This document shows, in pieces, positions 1 to 8,488 of a DNA stretch of 64,000 nucleotides (its first letter is position 1; each line of letters opens with the position of its first letter). A program made the translations under genes and the position numbers. Source of the stretch: Shewanella sp. Isolate11 (GTDB lineage: Bacteria; Pseudomonadota; Gammaproteobacteria; Enterobacterales; Shewanellaceae); the NCBI RefSeq assembly GCF_022398315.1, contig NZ_JAKEVF010000001.1, positions 977,397-1,041,396 of the forward strand. The letters are read 5' to 3'. The notes beneath the pieces were generated by a model. It was not told the DNA's origin, made no database searches, and was given only the letters and a program-made list of their open reading frames with translations.

Positions 1-125
1 GATGAGTGTATCAAAGCTCATTGCTGGGACTGTTATCGAATAGATACAGTACTGCCATAGTGCTTTTTATCGGCAACGATAAAAAGAAAATATACTGATT
101 TTGGTATCACTATGGAGCGCTACTG
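1..125 (+). promoter_or_regulatory. Lysine riboswitch, 3' part (5' part lies outside the window)
   Basis: The start of the window folds into the last helices of a lysine-sensing leader. A hairpin at 29-50 (ACTG..CAGT with inner TATC/GATA) is followed by ACTGC. The arm CATAGTG (56-62) then pairs with CACTATG (108-114), and inside it is a nine-base-pair hairpin with a GCAA loop (64-85). The arm runs into GGAGCGCTACTG (114-125), which resembles the conserved 3' strand of LYS elements. The next gene is an NhaC-type transporter, a gene class known to be under lysine riboswitch control in gammaproteobacteria. The 5' core strands are missing from the window, so the call rests on the 3' half and the context. 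No intrinsic terminator is visible between the element and the gene, which suggests control of translation. Confidence 0.75.
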
Positions 126-194
126 ATAGGACAGGTGTCAAATCCAACCTCTTCAGTTGCTCTCCATTCGTAATTTAACGAAGACAATTAAACA

Positions 195-1757
195 ATGACA
201 ACTTTAAGTTATGCCGATTCGGCACTCTCTTTGCTGCCGCCATTATTGGCTATTTTACTGGCTATTTTTACCCGCCGTGTCTTATTGTCACTGGGACTTG
301 GGATTTTATTAGGGGCCATATTTATTACCGATTACTCCTTGCTTGGAACGGGTCAATATCTCGGTCAGCAAGTGGTCGGTTTAGTTTGGGATGATGGCGC
401 ATTAAATAGCTGGAACGTTTACCTACTCGGTTTCCTTATTGTGCTGGGGATGATCACCGCATTAATTACCGTCAGTGGTGCGGCTAAAGCCTTTGCCGAT
501 TGGGCACGCCAGCATATACGGAATAAACGTGATGCTAAGCTGCTGACCATGTTCCTTGGCTGTGTGGTGTTTATTGACGATTATTTCAATAGCTTGGTCG
601 TGGGTAGTGTCGCTCGTCCGCTGACCGACAGATATTATGTATCGCGCAGTAAATTGGCCTATCTGCTGGACTCTACTGCCGCGCCTATCTGTGTTATCTC
701 TCCCGTATCGAGCTGGGGCGCTTATATTATCGCCTTGATAGGTGGCATCTTAACGGCCCACGGCTTTACTGATTCAGGACATCTGAGTGTATTTGTACAG
801 ATGATCCCAATGAACTTTTACGCCATCTTCGCGTTGTTATTACTGCTTTGCGTAGCCTTTATGGGTTTAGATGTTGGTCCTATGCGTCAACATGAGATGA
901 ATGCGCAAAAAGGTAACCTCTATGATGAATCTAAAGGTTTACCTCCTGGTGCCAGTCATGAGCTGCCTGAAGCCGATTCAGGCAAGATTTTAGGTTTGTT
1001 TTTGCCTATCAGCGTTTTAGTATTGGCGACCGTTTATTTTCTGATAAACAGCGGCGCTGAATCGCTAGCAGCCGAAGGCTTGCCATTTAGTGTTATTGGC
1101 GCCTTTGAAAAAACCGATGTGGCATTATCATTGTTTTACGGCTCACTTGTGGGTTTAGCCACGACATTAGTGTTGGTGCTCAGCCAAGGTTTAGACAAGG
1201 CAATGATCTTTAAAGGTCTGATTGTCGGCGCCAAGTCTATGTTACCTGCCATCTATATCTTGTTATTTGCTTGGACCATTGCGGGTGTCATTGGCCAAAT
1301 GGAAACCGGTAAATATATGGCTAACCTCGCCACGGGTAGCATTCCATTTGCTTTACTGCCTGCTGTGTTATTTGTACTGGCGGGGATCACCGCGTTTTCT
1401 ACCGGAACCAGTTGGGGCACATTCGGTATTATGCTGCCAATTGCTGCCGATATGGCCATGGGATCACATAGCAACATGATGCTGCCTATGCTTGCTGCCG
1501 TGCTTGCTGGTGCGGTATTTGGTGACCATTGTTCGCCAATTTCGGATACGACAATTTTGTCATCCACCGGCGCGAATTGTCATCATATTGACCATGTATT
1601 GACTCAGCTGCCTTATGCGTTAATCGTGGCCTTTATCAGCTTGGTGGGTTACATAGTGCTTGGCTTTACTGAGTCGGTGACAGCGGGTTTGATCACTTGT
1701 GGTGTGATGTTTGTGTTGAGCATATTTATACTCAGATATAAGGCTAATCAGCCGTAA
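195..1757 (+). CDS. NhaC-superfamily transporter, probable lysine transporter (LysW-like)
   Basis: This 520-residue polytopic inner-membrane protein has about a dozen hydrophobic segments and a polar cytoplasmic loop near residues 225-265. The N-terminal LLPPLLAILLAIFTRRVLLS and the late SPISDTTILSSTGANC segment are typical of the NhaC Na+/H+ antiporter superfamily. Databases usually call such proteins Na+/H+ antiporters. The lysine riboswitch remnant directly upstream argues that this one carries lysine, probably in exchange with or driven by Na+ or H+; that is inference from regulation, not from a substrate-binding residue. It is a single gene that ends at a strong bidirectional terminator. 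The ATG at 195 has only a weak purine stretch (GAAGAC) upstream. Confidence 0.85.
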   Translation: MTTLSYADSALSLLPPLLAILLAIFTRRVLLSLGLGILLGAIFITDYSLLGTGQYLGQQVVGLVWDDGALNSWNVYLLGFLIVLGMITALITVSGAAKAFADWARQHIRNKRDAKLLTMFLGCVVFIDDYFNSLVVGSVARPLTDRYYVSRSKLAYLLDSTAAPICVISPVSSWGAYIIALIGGILTAHGFTDSGHLSVFVQMIPMNFYAIFALLLLLCVAFMGLDVGPMRQHEMNAQKGNLYDESKGLPPGASHELPEADSGKILGLFLPISVLVLATVYFLINSGAESLAAEGLPFSVIGAFEKTDVALSLFYGSLVGLATTLVLVLSQGLDKAMIFKGLIVGAKSMLPAIYILLFAWTIAGVIGQMETGKYMANLATGSIPFALLPAVLFVLAGITAFSTGTSWGTFGIMLPIAADMAMGSHSNMMLPMLAAVLAGAVFGDHCSPISDTTILSSTGANCHHIDHVLTQLPYALIVAFISLVGYIVLGFTESVTAGLITCGVMFVLSIFILRYKANQP

Positions 1758-1778
1758 CGATTATTGTATTTGAGATAA

Positions 1779-1814
1779 AAAAATGCCGCTAAGCTTTAAA
1801 ACTTAGCGGCATTT
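1779..1814. terminator. Bidirectional intrinsic terminator
   Basis: Thirteen-base-pair stem AAATGCCGCTAAG (1781-1793) with CTTAGCGGCATTT (1802-1814), an A-run on the left and a T-run on the right. It lies between two convergent genes and can end transcription of both the NhaC-type gene and the M3 peptidase gene. Confidence 0.9.
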
Positions 1815-1835
1815 TTAATGGCTATTTTAAGCGGA

Positions 1836-3989
1836 TTACTTTAATCCACGACGCTCAAGCAGTGCATCGGTAGTGGGTTCCTGACCACGGAAGTTTTTGT
1901 AGGCTTCCATTGGTGGTACGCTGTTACCCACTTCACGTATGGTTTTACGGAACTTCATACCAATTTCACGGTTTAGTCCACCTTGAGTCTGCACATAGGC
2001 AAAGGCATCGGCGGCTAAGATTTCACTCCACATATAGGCGTAGTAGCTCGCTGAGTAGCCGCCTGGGAAGGCGTGAGCGAAGTAGGTTGACTTATAACGT
2101 GGTGGTACCGCAGCAAGGTTAACTCCATGCTTCTCTAACGCAGACGCTTCAAACTTGGCGACATCTTGCAGTGGCGTACCTGCAGGTAATGAGTGCCACT
2201 CAAGATCGACTAAAGCTGCTGACATGTACTCAAGTGTGTCGAAACCTTGGTTAAAGCTTCGTGATTTAAGTAGTTTTTGTAGCAAGGCTTCTGGGATTAC
2301 TTCACCTGTTTCATAGTGCTTAGCATAGTTTGCTAGCACTTCTGGGTGAGCGGCCCAATCTTCTTCGAAAGTTGACGGGAATTCAACGAAGTCACGAGAT
2401 ACCGCTGTGCCAGCAAGGCTTGGGTATTTCACTTTAGAGAACATGCCGTGAGTTCCATGGCCCATCTCATGGAACATGGTGGTCACTTGATCATAGCTAA
2501 CGAATGTTGGTTCACCTTCAGGTGCTTTCTTAATGTTCATCACGTTAACGACGACAGGCTTGTTGTTAAGCAGCTCTGACTGGCCTACAAACGAGCTCAT
2601 CCATGCACCGCCACGTTTACCTTCACGAGAGAAGTAATCGGCATAGAAAATCGCCATAGAACTGCCATCGGCATCGAACATCTCGTAGGCTTTTACATCT
2701 TCATGGTATACCGGCAGATCAGGACGCGGCTTCAATGTCACGCCATAAAGTTTTTCTAGGGTGAAGAACACACCGTCTTTTAGTACACGCTCAAATTCAA
2801 AGTAAGGCTTAATTGATGCTTCGTTGAGGCTAAATTTTTCTTGACGTACTTTCTCTGCATAAAACGCCCAATCCCATGGTTTAACAGTAAAGTCACCACC
2901 GGTTTTAGTGATCATCGCTTGGATGTCTGCAGATTCTTTGTTGGTGTTAGCCACAACGGCAGGCACCATTGAACCAAACATTTTGTAAACCGCTTCAGGG
3001 GTTTTGGCCATTTGTGGCGTTAGGCGATAATCAGCCCAGCTATTATAACCAAGCAAAGCCGCACGCTCAGAACGAAGCTGTGCAAGACGGGCAACCAGTG
3101 AGGCGGTTTCATTCTCGCCAGTCAGACCACGAGTGGCTGAAGCTGTCCATACGCGCTCACGTAACTCACGGTTTTCTAGCTTAGCTAAAATAGGCTGACG
3201 TGTGGTGTTGGTGATGCTGATAAGGTATTTACCTTGATGGCCAGCGGCTTCCGCGTCGGCTTTAGCGCTGCGAATTTCACTCGCTGATAACCCGGCAAGT
3301 TCAGCTTCTGAATCAACAACAACGGCGATCTCTTTGGTGAGACGTAATAGACGTTGGCCAAATTCATTGGTTAAGGTTGATTGCTCTTCATTCAACAGGC
3401 GAATTTTTGCTTTTTGCGCTTCAGTTAACTTAGCGCCTGCCATGACGAATCGTTGGTGATAAACCTCGATTAAACGCACTTCTTCGGCCGTTAACCCGAG
3501 TTGCTGACGTTGTTGGTACAACGAATCGATACGAGCAAATAACTCAGCATTGAGGTGGATGTTGTCGTTGTGGGCAGCCATTTTTGGCGCCATTTCACCC
3601 TGAACTTTACGTAGAGTCGGATTGCTGTTTGAACCCGTTAAATTGTAGAAAACACTTGAAGTACGGCTCAGTAACTCACCTGAGGTTTCCATTGCCACTA
3701 TGGTATTGGCAAAAGTTGGCGCTTCGCTGTTATTGGCGATAGCCAAGATTTCTTGGTAATGCTGGGCAATACCTTGCTCTAAAGCGGGCTGAAAATGATC
3801 ATCTTTGATGATGGCAAAGTTTGGAGCCTGGTATTGCAGGGTGCTTTTGGCAAAAAACGGATTACTGGCGTTCATGGTGACGACTGCTTGAGTGTTTTCG
3901 CTTTGCTGGGGAGCCGTTTGGCATCCAGCTAATAATAAAGAGGCAGATATACTACTAGCTACGGCTAGGGCGACAAAACTTTTTTTCAT
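1836..3989 (-). CDS. M3 family metallopeptidase lipoprotein, Dcp-type (peptidyl-dipeptidase)
   Basis: A 717-residue zinc peptidase of the thimet oligopeptidase / Dcp family, which clips dipeptides or short peptides from oligopeptides. The HEXXH site is seen as FHEMGHGTHG near residue 504, and the downstream Glu of VEFPSTFEE supplies the third zinc ligand. The N-terminus has a lipoprotein signal ending LLLAGC, so the enzyme is expected to be membrane-anchored in the periplasm, whereas E. coli Dcp is soluble. The start is taken at 3989 (MKKSFV), which gives a clean signal peptide; an in-frame ATG at 4001 is possible, but its purine run abuts the codon. It stands alone, convergent with the NhaC-type gene. 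Confidence 0.88.
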   Translation of the reverse strand: MKKSFVALAVASSISASLLLAGCQTAPQQSENTQAVVTMNASNPFFAKSTLQYQAPNFAIIKDDHFQPALEQGIAQHYQEILAIANNSEAPTFANTIVAMETSGELLSRTSSVFYNLTGSNSNPTLRKVQGEMAPKMAAHNDNIHLNAELFARIDSLYQQRQQLGLTAEEVRLIEVYHQRFVMAGAKLTEAQKAKIRLLNEEQSTLTNEFGQRLLRLTKEIAVVVDSEAELAGLSASEIRSAKADAEAAGHQGKYLISITNTTRQPILAKLENRELRERVWTASATRGLTGENETASLVARLAQLRSERAALLGYNSWADYRLTPQMAKTPEAVYKMFGSMVPAVVANTNKESADIQAMITKTGGDFTVKPWDWAFYAEKVRQEKFSLNEASIKPYFEFERVLKDGVFFTLEKLYGVTLKPRPDLPVYHEDVKAYEMFDADGSSMAIFYADYFSREGKRGGAWMSSFVGQSELLNNKPVVVNVMNIKKAPEGEPTFVSYDQVTTMFHEMGHGTHGMFSKVKYPSLAGTAVSRDFVEFPSTFEEDWAAHPEVLANYAKHYETGEVIPEALLQKLLKSRSFNQGFDTLEYMSAALVDLEWHSLPAGTPLQDVAKFEASALEKHGVNLAAVPPRYKSTYFAHAFPGGYSASYYAYMWSEILAADAFAYVQTQGGLNREIGMKFRKTIREVGNSVPPMEAYKNFRGQEPTTDALLERRGLK

Positions 3990-4197
3990 TGAAAATAGCA
4001 TCCTTTGTTTGTTGTAAGTAGCGATATGCAACCGCTTTATAGTTATTTATTTTTCCCTTGAGGCTAGGGCACTCAAATTGATCAATTAATTTAGCTTAAG
4101 TGACTTAATTGAGGATTAAATAGGTGATGTTTAGTGTGTTTTTTACTTTAATTTTTGTGGTGTTAAACGGCTCTACCAAAGTCATCAAGTAATAAAA

Positions 4198-4225
4198 AAA
4201 GAGCCTAACGTGAGTTAGGCTCTTT
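4198..4225 (-). terminator. Intrinsic terminator of the nonaheme cytochrome gene
   Basis: Stem AAAGAGCCTAAC (4198-4209) with GTTAGGCTCTTT (4214-4225) around a GTGA loop. The A-run to the left reads as a U-run on the minus strand, so this is a minus-strand terminator about 50 bases after the stop at 4274. Confidence 0.85.
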
Positions 4226-4273
4226 GTTTTAGCAGGGACTCTCTTTCGAGAGCTAACTAGATGATGAGTCTAA

Positions 4274-6235
4274 TTAGCGAGTAAAGTTATGGTATTTCTC
4301 GATACCAACACTGCTACCCTCAGCGTGACAGGTTGCACAAGACTCTTGAGTGGTTAGCTTGTACCAACCGTCAACCACATCTTCAGAAATAGTACCACCA
4401 TTTTGAGTCATGTGGTTCAGCGCGCTGTCTGACTGGTGACATGCATAACAGTTAGCTGTGATTGGGCTAGCCATCTTGTCGCTTACACCGAACGCACGTG
4501 CTTTGATGAATTGGTTTGGAACCGCTTTCAAGTCAACCACGCCGCTGTCGTGACAAGCCACACAGCTAGTTTGTGGTGCGATAACGCTTGCCGCATTTGA
4601 CACTTCATCGCCATTAGCATCAGTGCTTACACTACCTACACCCCAGTGCATGCTGTGAACCATAGGACCAAAGCCAGGTGCTGAGTTGCCAGCACGACGG
4701 TCTTGACCGTTGTTGTGACAAGCGATACAACCTAGACCACCTTCGGCGAAGTTACCGTTTTTGTGGAAGTTGGCTTCGCTGTTGTGACAAGTGGTACAAG
4801 AATCGTTACCTACCGCATGACGACGGTCGTAATCAGCTACAGTCGCATCAACTTGGTTAGTCACATCAGTGTAACCGTGGATGGTGGTGATTTGATCTTC
4901 GTTACCGTCAGCAGTAGTGAAGCTTACACGTAATGATGCCATTAGGCCTGCATCAGCCCATGCTACAGGGTCGATAGCTGCAGCGTCATAACACATGGTT
5001 TTGCTGCCATCGGCTTCATAGCTTTCAGCATAGCTGTTAGAGATACGACCAACGACAGACTTATTGTACACACCGTGTAGGTATGAACCTGTGTAGCTTA
5101 CAGTGCCAGCATCATACATGCTGTGTAGATCCGCTACAGTTTCAGTACCGTCAGCAGCCACTTCAATAAGTGACATAGTGGTACACCATGCGTTAGTTGT
5201 TGCATCTAAAGTTAATGGCGTACCAGTGACTTTATAGCTGTCTTTGATGGTATTTCTTTCTGTGATAAATGCTTTACCTTCGTGCAGTGCACGTAGATCA
5301 GCACCATTGCTTGGCAAGATATCACCAGGGATACCGCCAGTGTCGTGACAGTCGATACAACCAGGACCTGCAATGTTGATGTTCACTGTTTCTTCAACGT
5401 GACAAGAACTACAGTTCATTACGCTAAAGCCAGTTTCGAACTCTTGGTGATTAATGTGACCAATCTTAGATAGGGTGTTACTTGCGTAACCACCGATAGA
5501 GAAGTCTTCATCGTTAGTTGCTGTGCGGCTTACTGAACCGTGGCACACTAGACAACCTTCAACGAAGTTTACTTGACCGTCCATGCCTTGGGCAACATAG
5601 CTAGCATGACGGTTAGGGCTGGTTGAGTAATCAACGTGACATGAATAACAAGCTTCAGTGCTGGTAGAGAAAGCGCCTTCAGGCTTGTTAACCACTAACT
5701 GAGTTGAGCTTGCGATACCGGTTGTTGAGTTACCGCCAACACGTAGCCAAACGATACCTTCAGTACCCGCGTTAACACCTGCTAACGGTAGGAAGAATTC
5801 ATAGTGACCATCGCTGATTTCAGTGATAGTAGCACCTTCAGTATCAGGAGTTCTTGATGACTCCATGTTGATGCCACCGTAACCACCAATGTTTACGTTA
5901 TCTTCTTCGCTTTCAGTGCGATTGTTGATAAAGCCTTTTTCGGTTAAGGCAGCAACTTTACCTTCTGCTTTTAACAGACCAGTGATCAGTTCACCGTCTT
6001 CATTGGTAACTTCAAACTCATAAGTGATTGAGCCTTCATCAAAGGCATAGTTAATCACATTAACGTTAGTTTCGACTGATGTGGTTACAACCGGTGGTGT
6101 CCAAGAGTTGCCATGATCACCATCGGTGCCATCAACACCATCTTTACCATCATCACCGCTACAACCGGCTAGCGCTCCGGTTAGTACAGCGGCAACAACG
6201 TATGCCAGCTTTTTAGATTTGAAAAATTTCATCAT
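4274..6235 (-). CDS. OmcA/MtrC-family outer-surface multiheme cytochrome lipoprotein with nine CXXCH sites
   Basis: A 653-residue lipoprotein (lipobox LAGC, then a Gly-X-Y linker SGDDGKDGVDGTDGDHG) with the split layout of OmcA/MtrC cytochromes: beta domain, first heme cluster, second beta domain, second heme cluster. The first cluster has four CXXCH (CYSCH, CLVCH, CSSCH, CIDCH) and the second has five (CTTCH, CIACH, CVACH, CYACH, CATCH), so nine rather than the usual ten. The motif normally between CSSCH and CIDCH is absent. Two further cysteines, in WCTTM and MCYDA, lie between the clusters and could form a disulfide. It stands alone, without an MtrA or MtrB partner, and would have to take electrons from another conduit. 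The start at 6235 is chosen because GGAG sits just upstream; the ATG at 6244 also lies in frame. Confidence 0.88.
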   Translation of the reverse strand: MMKFFKSKKLAYVVAAVLTGALAGCSGDDGKDGVDGTDGDHGNSWTPPVVTTSVETNVNVINYAFDEGSITYEFEVTNEDGELITGLLKAEGKVAALTEKGFINNRTESEEDNVNIGGYGGINMESSRTPDTEGATITEISDGHYEFFLPLAGVNAGTEGIVWLRVGGNSTTGIASSTQLVVNKPEGAFSTSTEACYSCHVDYSTSPNRHASYVAQGMDGQVNFVEGCLVCHGSVSRTATNDEDFSIGGYASNTLSKIGHINHQEFETGFSVMNCSSCHVEETVNINIAGPGCIDCHDTGGIPGDILPSNGADLRALHEGKAFITERNTIKDSYKVTGTPLTLDATTNAWCTTMSLIEVAADGTETVADLHSMYDAGTVSYTGSYLHGVYNKSVVGRISNSYAESYEADGSKTMCYDAAAIDPVAWADAGLMASLRVSFTTADGNEDQITTIHGYTDVTNQVDATVADYDRRHAVGNDSCTTCHNSEANFHKNGNFAEGGLGCIACHNNGQDRRAGNSAPGFGPMVHSMHWGVGSVSTDANGDEVSNAASVIAPQTSCVACHDSGVVDLKAVPNQFIKARAFGVSDKMASPITANCYACHQSDSALNHMTQNGGTISEDVVDGWYKLTTQESCATCHAEGSSVGIEKYHNFTR

Positions 6236-6809
6236 TTTCTCCATTGACCCAATATGTTGAAATTTGACTGGTCACAGCGCTCAATCTTGCAGGGGATCAT
6301 CAGCATCGAAACGAGTCGTTATTTTTATATTGAATACGAGTTATATTTTTTATGCGAGCACGCATTTTTTTGCTCGAAGAAAGTCTACTGTTTACTCGGT
6401 GATTTTTTTTTGAGGTCAATCGCAACAAGCACTATTACTTTGGAGGTAGATCGCATTTTTCACATAAAAATACCGTTAGAAAAATCTTATAAAACAACAA
6501 TTAAGGTTGAATTAAGTTTGGCTTTACATTTTAGAAACATACTGATGTTTTACTCTAATTTATGAGCGATTTAGTCTCCCACTGAATCTGAACAGCTACT
6601 ACATTGTTAATGCTATGAATCCTAAGATTTTTTAATGCGGGATACTTGCTTGGTTAACTTTAGCCTGAATAATTAGTCACCATCGATGAGTTGTTAACCT
6701 TGCCATCTGGCTCACAAACAGAAACTCATCAAGCGCCCATGAGAGTGATACACTTAGGCTCACTTGAGTGGCTATTAAACTGCTGCAATTTATTTAAAAG
6801 GAATCTGTT
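6236..6809. other. Intergenic region, AT-rich, no convincing gene
   Basis: About 570 bases between the divergent nonaheme cytochrome and tdk genes. It must hold both promoters. A 103-codon plus-strand reading frame at 6254-6565 has no ribosome site, a biased composition and no recognisable protein character, so it is not called. A short inverted repeat CGAGCA (6355-6360) / TGCTCG (6371-6376) lies about 120 bases upstream of the cytochrome gene and could be an operator. I saw no clear CRP, Fur or FNR site. Confidence 0.4.
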
Positions 6810-7388
6810 TTGGCTCAGCTTTATTTTTATTATTCGGCAATGAATGCCGGTAAGTCGACGTCATTATTACAATCGTCTTATAACTACCGTGAACGAGGTA
6901 TGAATACCTTAGTCATGACAGCCTCTATTGATGACCGTTACGGCGTGGGTAAAGTCTCTTCACGCATTGGTATCGAAACCGAAGCACAAGTATTTGGCAG
7001 TAACGACGATGTGGCTGTGATGATCCGTGAAGCTAGCTTAAAGCAGCCGCTGCACTGTATTTTAATTGATGAATCGCAGTTTTTGAGTAAAGCACAGGTA
7101 CAGCAGCTGACTTATGTTGTCGATATTCTAGACATTCCCGTCCTGTGTTATGGCCTCAAGACCGACTTCCAAGGTGAGCTTTTTAGCGGTAGCCAATATC
7201 TTTTAGCTTGGGCTGATAAATTGGTTGAGCTAAAGACTATCTGCCATTGTGGCCGTAAAGCCAATATGGTGCTACGTCTCGATAGCGACGGTAAGCCAAT
7301 GAAAGAAGGGGAGCAGGTTGCGATTGGCGGTAATGAGCGCTATGAATCTGTGTGCCGTAAACACTTCCGTGAGTTCTTGTGGGATTAA
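6810..7388 (+). CDS. tdk: Thymidine kinase
   Basis: A 192-residue type II thymidine kinase that phosphorylates thymidine (and deoxyuridine) with ATP in the cytoplasmic salvage pathway. The P-loop is [10 protein letters not shown] near residues 11-20. A DESQF segment matches the Mg2+-binding DEXQF motif, and the lasso region [14 protein letters not shown] is followed by the zinc-binding cysteines of CHCGRK and the later VCRKH. The protein closely tracks E. coli Tdk over almost its whole length. The start is a TTG at 6810 with AAAAGGA upstream; the family begins [17 protein letters not shown], so no later start is possible. Confidence 0.96.
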   Translation: MAQLYFYYSAMNAGKSTSLLQSSYNYRERGMNTLVMTASIDDRYGVGKVSSRIGIETEAQVFGSNDDVAVMIREASLKQPLHCILIDESQFLSKAQVQQLTYVVDILDIPVLCYGLKTDFQGELFSGSQYLLAWADKLVELKTICHCGRKANMVLRLDSDGKPMKEGEQVAIGGNERYESVCRKHFREFLWD

Positions 7389-7446
7389 CCGCATAGGTTA
7401 AAGCGGGTTTTAGGTCGACTCACATTCTCTTGAGCTCGGCTTAAAA

Positions 7447-8250
7447 TCAGTTTGACTCTTCTTGTTGTGCGAACCATTGCTTATATAAGGCAGCGATGGT
7501 GCCATCATTTATTAACTGCGCTAGAGCAACATTGATTCGTGCTAGCAGCTGCTGTTCACCTTTTTTTACCGCGATCGCTACCGGAGTTCCTTGGGTCGGA
7601 AAATCCAAGATTCTTACTTTAATGCCTTGTTGGTTCGCTAAGTAATAGCCCACCGCTTTTGGCATAATGGCTGCGGCAACTTTTCCGCTGGCTAAACGCT
7701 GCATGGAATCGGCTTTAGAGAGCGTAGTAATAAGTCGATAATCATAGAGTCGTTCATTTTGTTTTAATAAATCTTCGATAGATGAGTGCCTGTCACCGGC
7801 AATGAGCATATCGCCTAAATCGCCTACTTGTCTGATGCTTTGGTTCTCATCGAGTACAAAAAATGCATCTTGGCGAAAATAATAGGGTTGTGAAAAGTCA
7901 AATATCTGTTGTCTGACGGGGTTGATTTCCATTCCCACAATCAAGTCGTTTTGTTTAAACCTTAAATCATTGAGTACCGTATCCCAATTATCTTGTTTAA
8001 AGCGATAATCTTGATTTAAATGTGCGATCAATGCTTTTGCAACATCAGCATCGAAGCCTGCAACCTGTCCGTTTTGATTAAATTGATAGGGAGGAAAGCC
8101 AATGGCAATGCCAAAAATAAGTGGCTCATTGAATAGATCGTTACTTCCAGTTTGGTTGTTATCGGCATTGTTTGCGGCATCAAGCTGACCGCTCATAAGC
8201 AGTAGTGATAAGTAAAGCAAACAGTGAACTAAAGTCGTTTTTCGATCCAT
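7447..8250 (-). CDS. Periplasmic solute-binding protein, family 3 (amino-acid type)
   Basis: A 267-residue protein with an N-terminal signal peptide ending near SGQLDA and the family 3 fold: FGIAIGFPPYQFNQNGQVAGFDADVAKAL is the canonical ligand-domain start, and the IVGMEINPVRQQIFDFSQPYY segment is also typical. Such proteins bind polar amino acids for an ABC permease or act as sensor modules. No permease or ATPase gene is adjacent, so its transporter partner is elsewhere or it works as an orphan receptor; the ligand is not predictable. No good ribosome site precedes the ATG at 8250. Confidence 0.85.
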   Translation of the reverse strand: MDRKTTLVHCLLYLSLLLMSGQLDAANNADNNQTGSNDLFNEPLIFGIAIGFPPYQFNQNGQVAGFDADVAKALIAHLNQDYRFKQDNWDTVLNDLRFKQNDLIVGMEINPVRQQIFDFSQPYYFRQDAFFVLDENQSIRQVGDLGDMLIAGDRHSSIEDLLKQNERLYDYRLITTLSKADSMQRLASGKVAAAIMPKAVGYYLANQQGIKVRILDFPTQGTPVAIAVKKGEQQLLARINVALAQLINDGTIAALYKQWFAQQEESN

Positions 8251-8310
8251 GAAGATAATTTATCAGAGTTTAATACCATTAGCTCAGTTTGACTGATAAT
8301 AAAATGTTAA

Positions 8311-8422
8311 ATCAAGCGTGCAGGCTTGATGATGGTGCTTTTATCATCTAATTGTGCCCCAGCTTTCATCTGATTTGGATTACTAAATAGCATCAAGCCC
8401 AGAGTAGTATCTGGGCTTGATG
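8311..8422. repeat. Two hairpins sharing ATCAAGC / GCTTGAT arms (REP-like or terminator)
   Basis: The first hairpin is ATCAAGC (8311-8317) with GCTTGAT (8324-8330). The second is a perfect 13-base-pair stem, CATCAAGCCCAGA (8391-8403) with TCTGGGCTTGATG (8410-8422). Both lie between the CoA transferase operon end and the upstream end of the binding-protein gene. Neither has a proper T-run on the minus strand, so they may act as 3'-end protecting stems instead of classical terminators. Confidence 0.6.
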
Positions 8423-8440
8423 TTTATGGCTGATGACACT

Positions 8441-8488
8441 AATTGCTATTAAAACTGATCGCTATTAAAACTAATTGCTATTAAAACT
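8441..8488. repeat. Three tandem 16-bp repeats across the CoA transferase B stop codon
   Basis: Units at 8441-8456, 8457-8472 and 8473-8488. The first and third are identical (AATTGCTATTAAAACT); the middle one begins GATC in place of AATT. The third unit contains the stop codon of the minus-strand gene ending at 8481, so gaining or losing copies would leave the protein unchanged. Confidence 0.9.

Noticed and set aside
6254-6565. A 103-codon plus-strand reading frame upstream of tdk
   Set aside because: It has no ribosome site, lies in the AT-rich promoter region, and its translation has no domain-like pattern.
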